Part shown: piece after piece, positions 7,092 through 11,114 of the stretch
Layout: every line of letters begins with the position of its first letter
Numbering within the stretch: position 1 is the first letter of the stretch
Origin: Flavobacteriales bacterium
GTDB taxonomy: Bacteria > Bacteroidota > Bacteroidia > Flavobacteriales_D > Sanyastnellaceae
Direction: 5' to 3'
Assembly: GCA_028823435.1 (NCBI GenBank)
Contig: JAPKBK010000037.1
Coordinates: 1-11,114, forward strand
DNA length: 11,114 nucleotides
Program-made: the position numbers and the translations under genes
The notes under the pieces: model-generated
Databases searched by the model: none
Told to the model about the DNA's origin: nothing
What the model saw: the letters and a program-made list of their open reading frames with translations, nothing else

Positions 7092-7832
7092 CTATGCCAA
7101 TTCTTTCTTTGTTTCAGCGATAGCAATAGAATACACAACCAGTCCAAATCCGATTTTATTGATCGCATCTGCAATGTTGTACCATACATCTACACTTTCT
7201 GGAGACATGAGGCTACTGAGCCATCCGCCGTCCATACACATATATCCGATTGGGTAAATAGACCATCCTACGAGGACAAACCAACCCAAATAGCGCACAC
7301 CTTGCTTGATCGTGTCTGAGTTGCTTTTTGCAGCTAACTGCGCAACCTCACCAAACCAAACATTGTACAAGATATATAAGTATCCCAATGTTGATAGGAT
7401 GCCCCAAGTCACAGAATGTGCTGCAGCTCCTCCACCACCTGGGTTAAATGCTTCTCCGATGTATCCACATACGAGCATCCATGTAGATGCCAAAATGAGT
7501 TTCCATAAGAGACTCTTTTTTGCGCCAGCAAGTTTTGTCAACAGATAAAACTCAACACACATCAATGGAACTGTAAGTATCCAATCAACATATCTGAAAA
7601 AAGTCGGAGAGTCGCCTGTTGCCAGATTGTAGTCTCTCATGTAGTAGTAGTGAACAGCTGCGATACCTGTAATAAGTGCTGATACAAGCAATGACATCTT
7701 CCACTTAGGGCTGACACTTCCTCTTTCAACAAAGAAGAATACTGAGGCTGCTAACATGGCGATATACCCTGTAAAAAAGGTAAAAGCGACATAGTTGTCA
7801 GGAGCAATTGGTTCGATAATATTTAATAACAT
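7092..7832 (-). CDS. Proteorhodopsin, green-tuned light-driven proton pump
   Basis: A seven-helix retinal protein of 246 residues from the ATG at 7830-7832. An in-frame TTG at 7860-7862 would add ten residues, but it lies inside the likely promoter and is rejected. Helix C has RYVDWILTVPLMCVEF: Asp83 (Schiff-base counterion and proton acceptor), Thr87 and Glu94 (proton donor) form the D-T-E triad of outward proton pumps; Met91 at the tuning position equivalent to residue 105 of green proteorhodopsin predicts green absorption. His61 (AAVHYYYMR) pairs with the counterion, and Lys226 in DAINKIGFGL binds retinal. The D-E loop is glycine-rich (NPGGGGAAAH), and Gly144 (TWG) replaces the Phe152 of green proteorhodopsin, as in antenna-binding xanthorhodopsin. 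It sits in the inner membrane and makes proton-motive force in light. No retinal synthesis gene is adjacent. Confidence 0.97.
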   Translation of the reverse strand: MLLNIIEPIAPDNYVAFTFFTGYIAMLAASVFFFVERGSVSPKWKMSLLVSALITGIAAVHYYYMRDYNLATGDSPTFFRYVDWILTVPLMCVEFYLLTKLAGAKKSLLWKLILASTWMLVCGYIGEAFNPGGGGAAAHSVTWGILSTLGYLYILYNVWFGEVAQLAAKSNSDTIKQGVRYLGWFVLVGWSIYPIGYMCMDGGWLSSLMSPESVDVWYNIADAINKIGFGLVVYSIAIAETKKELA

Positions 7833-7859
7833 ATTTAATTGATTTGTGATTAATAGATG

Positions 7860-7867
7860 CAAATATA
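7860..7867 (-). promoter_or_regulatory. Putative Bacteroidota -7 element of the proteorhodopsin gene
   Basis: On the minus strand the bases read TATATTTG, an exact match to the TAnnTTTG -7 consensus used by the Bacteroidota housekeeping sigma factor. It is placed about 27 bases upstream of the rhodopsin ATG, leaving a leader of roughly 20 bases. No TTG is present at the usual distance of about 19-21 bases further upstream, so either the -33 element is degenerate or an activator helps. The leader is A/T-rich with no Shine-Dalgarno, normal for this phylum. Confidence 0.5.
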
Positions 7868-7918
7868 CACAACATCAGTCATTTTGTATAGTTTTTGTTA
7901 TTAAATGTTATACACATG

Positions 7919-7931
7919 GTGTGATTCACAC
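7919..7931. promoter_or_regulatory. Short palindrome upstream of the rhodopsin promoter
   Basis: GTGTGA-T-TCACAC is a perfect 6-bp inverted repeat with a one-base centre, about 50 bases upstream of the -7 element of the rhodopsin gene and within the 139-base gap behind the DUF1287 gene. It could be an operator for a dimeric regulator. Six-base arms arise by chance a few times in a window of this size, so the case rests only on its position. Confidence 0.2.
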
Positions 7932-7971
7932 TTATTTTGTGTATCAAATGCCAGAAATATGCACTTGCATT

Positions 7972-8469
7972 CTATCCAGGTAGTCGATAGATACGATGTA
8001 TGTGGTAGTCATTTGGTCGAACGTCAGCCACTTGGCCTCTTCCTATGTTATGCATCACCATTCCGTTATCGGTCACAATTCCGATGTGATTGATGCCGTC
8101 TTCTCCTCCGAGTTTCCACCAAATAAGATCCCCAGGTTCTAAATCACCCTGAACTTCCATGTGAAGACTAGAGAAGTATGCCGCAAGGTTAGGTACCCTT
8201 CTGTGGTCAATATTTTTGTCAGTCGATTTTCCTTGTGAAATTCTGAAGTCATGTATTTCTTCTTGCAAACATCTCCCCATTATTTTAAAGGCTCTCACAA
8301 TGACATCCGTACATACTCCTTGCTCTTGGGGTACGTCACCGCAGGGGTATTCGATGTTTTGATAGCTTGGGTCATAGACCACATGCGGGTCGTGTAGACA
8401 TTCTGCTGCCGTGCTAAGTTCTTGAGGAGTACCAATAAAGAGAGTTTGAAATAAAATAAATGCGATCAT
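7972..8469 (-). CDS. DUF1287 family protein (putative cysteine hydrolase)
   Basis: A 165-residue protein whose body matches DUF1287: VVYDPSYQNIEYPCGDVP, then QGVCTDVIVRAFK with the conserved Cys53, NIDHRRVPNL, LEPGDLIWW, and INHIGIVTDNGMVMHNIGRG with His128 and His140. A Cys in G-V-C-T-D at the start of a helix and a later His in H-I-G-I-V make an NlpC/P60-like Cys-His arrangement, so a peptidase or amidase acting on the cell wall or a surface substrate is likely; the family's true substrate is not known to me. The N-terminus is a weak hydrophobic segment (IAFILFQTLFIG) that may be a short signal or anchor. Only 35 bases separate it from the 412-residue gene upstream, which suggests one transcript, and about 139 bases separate it from the rhodopsin start. 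Confidence 0.82.
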   Translation of the reverse strand: MIAFILFQTLFIGTPQELSTAAECLHDPHVVYDPSYQNIEYPCGDVPQEQGVCTDVIVRAFKIMGRCLQEEIHDFRISQGKSTDKNIDHRRVPNLAAYFSSLHMEVQGDLEPGDLIWWKLGGEDGINHIGIVTDNGMVMHNIGRGQVADVRPNDYHIHRIYRLPG

Positions 8470-8504
8470 GTTATAATGACGCTTAAAACAAACTCAATAT
8501 TGCC

Positions 8505-9743
8505 TCAGCTCCCCACGCGCTTTTCTATAAATGATGTCCTTGATTTAACCCACGTTTTACCGTTGTTTTTCAAGTCCATTTCTCCCAATAGGATTAAGTT
8601 ATCCTGTGCGTTTATGAAGTCTTCTTTATATATCGCAGCCTCGATTAAATTCTGATAAATAGACTGAGTCACTTTATTGTTAATTCTGGCTTTCTTGTCA
8701 TTGACGTCAGATTCTCCAAGTGCAGTGTTCCAAATCTGAATAGCTTCAGCTAATTCGGTCTTCCCATCACTACTTCCCATTGGGTTAATTCCTCTTTTCG
8801 CGAGTTTCCCAGCTTTCTCTAAGTCATTGTATTCACCTTTGTTTTTAGGTGCTCTAATCGTTAAAGCAGCAGGAACATTCACGAAACCATATTGCTCGTT
8901 TAAGTAGGTATTTATGACCTTAAGGATGTCCGAAACATTGTTCTTTTCCATTTGGAACATGTTGGGAGATGAGGGCGTTCTGGTCGTAGAATACTCTCCA
9001 GTTCCTTCGAAAATTTCATTGTAAATCGTTTCGCCATTAAATTCAAGTGTTAATCTCGTCGGACGTCTTACTGCAGTTTCGTAGGTATAAGTTGTCTGAT
9101 CTACGTATTGTTTGGAAGTGGCATTATAAACTTTCTTCGTACTTGATTTCCGTTCAGTATCGCCAGCATCGAATGCTTCCATATCAACTGTCCCTGTAAG
9201 CGCATTTTCGGTTCCTTGTTCAAAACCTTCTAATTTCAAATAAGTGTCTGCCAATACATCTGTTTTAAATATGATACTTGTAGACGTGTTAGGTGCGATG
9301 TAAGTCGGCTCTGTAGGGGCTCTAAATGGACCTGGCTTAGAAGGCATTCTTAATTTAGGTCTTCCTTCTTCCAAAGCTAATTTTTCGATCGCATTGAGAT
9401 TGTCGAAGGCTTCCGTTTCTAATTGAAAATTATATTGAGCCAATGCGACATCATCTGCATAGCTGTCCTCTCTTTCCGCATGCATTCTTTTTGCCTCTTC
9501 TACTTCAGCTGGATACCCATCTAATCTCTCCTGAAATTCTTTGTCAGCTTGTGAGAGTAGCGCATCGTGGTTTTCTGGATAAGGAGTAACTACGGTGAAG
9601 CTATATGACGCCAATCCAGTCAATGGATTTAATGGCTGCTGAACATATTCATACTGAAGAACTGTTTCTTGAATCTTTTGTGCAGATGTATTGAAGCCCA
9701 CTGATATGCAAATAAGCACAGTCAAAACGTTAATTAATTTCAT
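8505..9743 (-). CDS. Secreted protein of unknown function (412 aa)
   Basis: I do not recognise this family. A signal peptide (MKLINVLTVLICISVGFNTSA, cleavage near residue 21/22) precedes a large periplasmic or surface protein. Residues about 65-130 are very rich in Glu, Asp, Ala and Lys and should form long helices, possibly a coiled coil. A proline-rich linker follows (about 128-155, with KPGPFRAPTEP). Next come beta-rich segments with TSTSIIFKTDVLADTYLKL and RRPTRLTLEFNGE, and a C-terminal helical part (about 300-412) whose ELAEAIQIWNTAL and QNLIEAAIYKEDFINAQDNL look like TPR-type helix pairs. It has no cysteine in the mature part that I could see. A scaffold or binding role in the envelope is inference. 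It is the probable first gene of an operon with the DUF1287 gene and is divergent from the DUF998-like gene, with 97 bases between the starts. Confidence 0.7.
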   Translation of the reverse strand: MKLINVLTVLICISVGFNTSAQKIQETVLQYEYVQQPLNPLTGLASYSFTVVTPYPENHDALLSQADKEFQERLDGYPAEVEEAKRMHAEREDSYADDVALAQYNFQLETEAFDNLNAIEKLALEEGRPKLRMPSKPGPFRAPTEPTYIAPNTSTSIIFKTDVLADTYLKLEGFEQGTENALTGTVDMEAFDAGDTERKSSTKKVYNATSKQYVDQTTYTYETAVRRPTRLTLEFNGETIYNEIFEGTGEYSTTRTPSSPNMFQMEKNNVSDILKVINTYLNEQYGFVNVPAALTIRAPKNKGEYNDLEKAGKLAKRGINPMGSSDGKTELAEAIQIWNTALGESDVNDKKARINNKVTQSIYQNLIEAAIYKEDFINAQDNLILLGEMDLKNNGKTWVKSRTSFIEKRVGS

Positions 9744-9840
9744 GAGTATGAATTTGTTGTGTCGCTAAAACCGACTTTGATGTTCTGCAATAATACTCAT
9801 TATTAGACAAGTGAAGCCTTGATTCATTGTATTATATATA

Positions 9841-10596
9841 ATGCGGAGTCACAATTTAAGACCTTACTTTTACACCATGATGAATACGAGAATTTACTTC
9901 GGACTGGTCCGGTTTCCCATTGTTGCGATTTCAATCTTTTTTATCTGCTTCCTGGTTGCCGCATTGTTGTTTCCTGGTTCTGAAATTGAACATCTTCACT
10001 TCAAATCAGACATGTATTCTCTGACCCACAATTTCTTAAGTGGTCTTGGTGGTTTGCAGACAACCTCTGGTGAGATAAACACCGCTTCCTCCATCCTTTT
10101 TAATGGGAGCTTGGTTTTGGTCGGTGCGACGCTCGTTCTCTTTTACATGAGGTTTAAAGACATCTTTACAGCCCTCGGTGACTCCGAGAAGTCAATTAAG
10201 TTTGCACGTTTCTCACAGCCTGTGGGGCTCGTTGCAGGTGTGTTGTTTGCTGGTGTAGGTGTCGTCCCATACGATTTGCATTTTGCCGCTCACGTCTTCT
10301 TTGCAAACTATGCGTTCCTGGTCCTCTTTATTTTGTGCATCCTTCACAGCCTCACAGTCTATCACTCAAAGTTCATGAGCAACAGATACGCCCTTGGGTA
10401 CATGTTGTTTTGTATCGTTCTGCTCGTCTACTTGTACATTATATTTTTGGGCCCGAGCATCACTCCAAATTCTGAGTATTCTGAGACGGATTTGATGCTT
10501 CAAGTGATTTCCCAAAAAACGATCGTCCTCTCTTTAATTCTCTCCATCCTCATTCAGGTGTATGGATTCCATGGCCTGTTTAAAAAGGTGAATTAA
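9841..10596 (+). CDS. DUF998-like six-helix membrane protein
   Basis: A 251-residue integral membrane protein with six hydrophobic segments at about 25-44, 84-103, 125-142, 147-170, 184-204 and 227-243. Between the first two is YSLTHNFLSGLGGLQTT, followed by NTASSILFNGSLVLVG. The third and fourth helices are joined by VGVVPYDLHFAAHVFFANYAF. A 'y....n.lSdLG' loop, an 'a..lFNgsLv..G' second helix and a 'vg..P.d..h..h' turn are the hallmarks of the DUF998 family and its eukaryotic-type relatives (Frag1/DRAM); none has a firm bacterial function that I know of. The His residues at 148 and 151 and Asp145 could bind metal, by inference only. Alternative ATGs at codons 13 and 14 would remove a charged N-tail and cannot be excluded. 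It is divergent from the 412-residue gene and converges on the MauE-like gene with 25 bases between. Confidence 0.65.
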   Translation: MRSHNLRPYFYTMMNTRIYFGLVRFPIVAISIFFICFLVAALLFPGSEIEHLHFKSDMYSLTHNFLSGLGGLQTTSGEINTASSILFNGSLVLVGATLVLFYMRFKDIFTALGDSEKSIKFARFSQPVGLVAGVLFAGVGVVPYDLHFAAHVFFANYAFLVLFILCILHSLTVYHSKFMSNRYALGYMLFCIVLLVYLYIIFLGPSITPNSEYSETDLMLQVISQKTIVLSLILSILIQVYGFHGLFKKVN

Positions 10597-10621
10597 ACAG
10601 AGAAGCACGTCTTAAAGGACG

Positions 10622-11113
10622 TTAAAGCACGTCGAACAACATCAGTGCTGCCATTGCAATCATAATGGTGTTTTCAATAAATGTCGCTTCTGTCATCGGT
10701 AATTTCAAGGCTGTTCCGAGGCACGCACAGCGTATGGACTTTTTATCCATCAATGTTTTTGTCACACCGATTGTGGTGATTCCTAAAACCACAAGTGTCA
10801 CAACCAAAGCGAGACCCACTTCATAACGCATCAAGAACATGAGTCCCAATGCCGTTTCTATAAATGGATAAATCCAACCGTAGATGGGAAGACGTTTTGC
10901 CAAGGGGTCGTACATTTTAAATGATTCCGGGAATCCCTTTAAGTCCAACATTTTAAAGAATGAAAACACGATGTAAAACAGCCCCATGAAATCCAGCATG
11001 AATTCCTGCCAAGACCAGTCCTTATAGTGGAGTAAGACTCCGGCTGAAGTGATGTAAAAGAGAATCAGCAACAGCGGTTTTAATTGCTGAAGTTTCGTTT
11101 TCTCAAGTGACTT
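10622..11113 (-). CDS. MauE/DoxX-like redox membrane protein, 5' end beyond the window (partial)
   Basis: The minus-strand frame is open from the right edge and contains 163 residues up to the stop. A TTG at 11069-11071 could start it, but the frame continues upstream without a stop (KSLEKTKLQQLKP before it), so I treat the gene as truncated by the window. Four membrane segments are visible. The motifs LDFMGLFYIVFSFFKMLDLKGF, then MYDPLAKR, YGWIYPFIETALGLMFL and CACLGTALKLPM (two Cys in C-A-C-L-G) identify the Bacteroidota branch of the MauE/DoxX family. Relatives often carry an N-terminal heavy-metal-associated domain before the membrane part, which would lie outside the window here. The role is probably in thiol redox or metal handling; unproven. 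Confidence 0.78.
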   Translation of the reverse strand, partial: KSLEKTKLQQLKPLLLILFYITSAGVLLHYKDWSWQEFMLDFMGLFYIVFSFFKMLDLKGFPESFKMYDPLAKRLPIYGWIYPFIETALGLMFLMRYEVGLALVVTLVVLGITTIGVTKTLMDKKSIRCACLGTALKLPMTEATFIENTIMIAMAALMLFDVL

Positions 11114-11114
11114 C

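Noticed and set aside
7080..7548. Plus-strand open frames across the rhodopsin (7080-7319, 7306-7548)
   Set aside because: They are antisense to unmistakable rhodopsin helices, and their translations have no recognisable pattern.
7833..7862. TTG at 7860-7862 as the start of the rhodopsin, adding ten residues
   Set aside because: It falls inside the TATATTTG -7 element, and the ATG at 7830-7832 gives the usual short N-terminus before the first helix.
7919..7931. Crp-type binding site upstream of the rhodopsin
   Set aside because: The TGTGA/TCACA halves are present, but with a one-base centre instead of the six bases that Crp needs; it is kept only as a low-confidence dyad.
10607..10622. ACGTC / GACGT hairpin between the two convergent genes at the right end
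   Set aside because: The stem is five bases, overlaps a stop codon and has no T run, so it is not a convincing terminator.
11069..11071. TTG as the start of a complete 149-residue MauE-like protein
   Set aside because: The frame is open upstream to the window edge and the upstream residues fit a continuing protein, so the gene is treated as partial.
1..11114. CRISPR arrays, insertion sequences, tRNA or rRNA genes
   Set aside because: No spaced direct repeats, transposase motifs, terminal inverted repeats, cloverleaf or rRNA signatures were seen on either strand.

Overview
The window looks like a chromosomal segment from a marine Bacteroidota, most likely a member of the Flavobacteriales. 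The evidence is a flavobacterial-type green-tuned proteorhodopsin, a light-associated cluster of the DUF2805/TIGR03643 – DUF2256 – photolyase type, short secreted or lipoprotein orphans of Bacteroidota character, moderate-to-low GC, A-rich leaders without clear Shine-Dalgarno sites, and a TAnnTTTG-type -7 element before the rhodopsin. The organism assignment is inference from gene content. I see no rRNA, tRNA, CRISPR array, transposase or other mobile element, and no gene-free stretch longer than about 300 bases.

Left part (1-2280). This holds the start of a phospholipase-D-like gene leaving the window on the minus strand, a small secreted orphan (391-759, minus), a secreted protein with a PEGA/DUF2846-like front and a CsgG/TolB-like back (900-1700, plus), and a DUF6567-like lipoprotein (1697-2095, minus) whose stop codon overlaps that of its convergent neighbour. 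By eye this part is more AT-rich than what follows.

Centre (2283-7041, all plus). A secreted cytochrome c / PQQ-type sugar dehydrogenase fusion is followed after 115 bases by a compact four-gene cluster: a DUF2805/TIGR03643 protein, a 42-residue DUF2256 zinc-ribbon protein (4156-4284), a prokaryotic cryptochrome/photolyase joined to it by an ATGA overlap, and an FAD-dependent amine-oxidase/desaturase-like oxidoreductase. The photolyase belongs by sequence to the family typified by PhrB and CryB, but the cysteines that normally hold its [4Fe-4S] cluster are absent.

Right part (7092-11114). Converging on the light cluster, and separated from it by a strong hairpin that can terminate in both directions, is a proteorhodopsin gene with the D-T-E proton-pump triad, methionine at the colour-tuning position (green) and glycine at the position that opens the carotenoid-antenna fenestration in xanthorhodopsin. 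Upstream of it on the same strand are a DUF1287 cysteine-hydrolase-like gene and an unrecognised 412-residue secreted protein, probably co-transcribed. A DUF998-like six-helix membrane protein (plus) and the truncated end of a MauE/DoxX-type membrane protein (minus) complete the window.

Taken together, light capture (rhodopsin) and light-dependent DNA repair or sensing (photolyase cluster) lie back to back. The genes for making retinal or carotenoid (blh, crt) and any light-responsive regulator are not in the window. The strongest candidates for something under-described are the TIGR03643–DUF2256–photolyase–oxidoreductase module with its cluster-less photolyase, and the possible antenna site in the rhodopsin.
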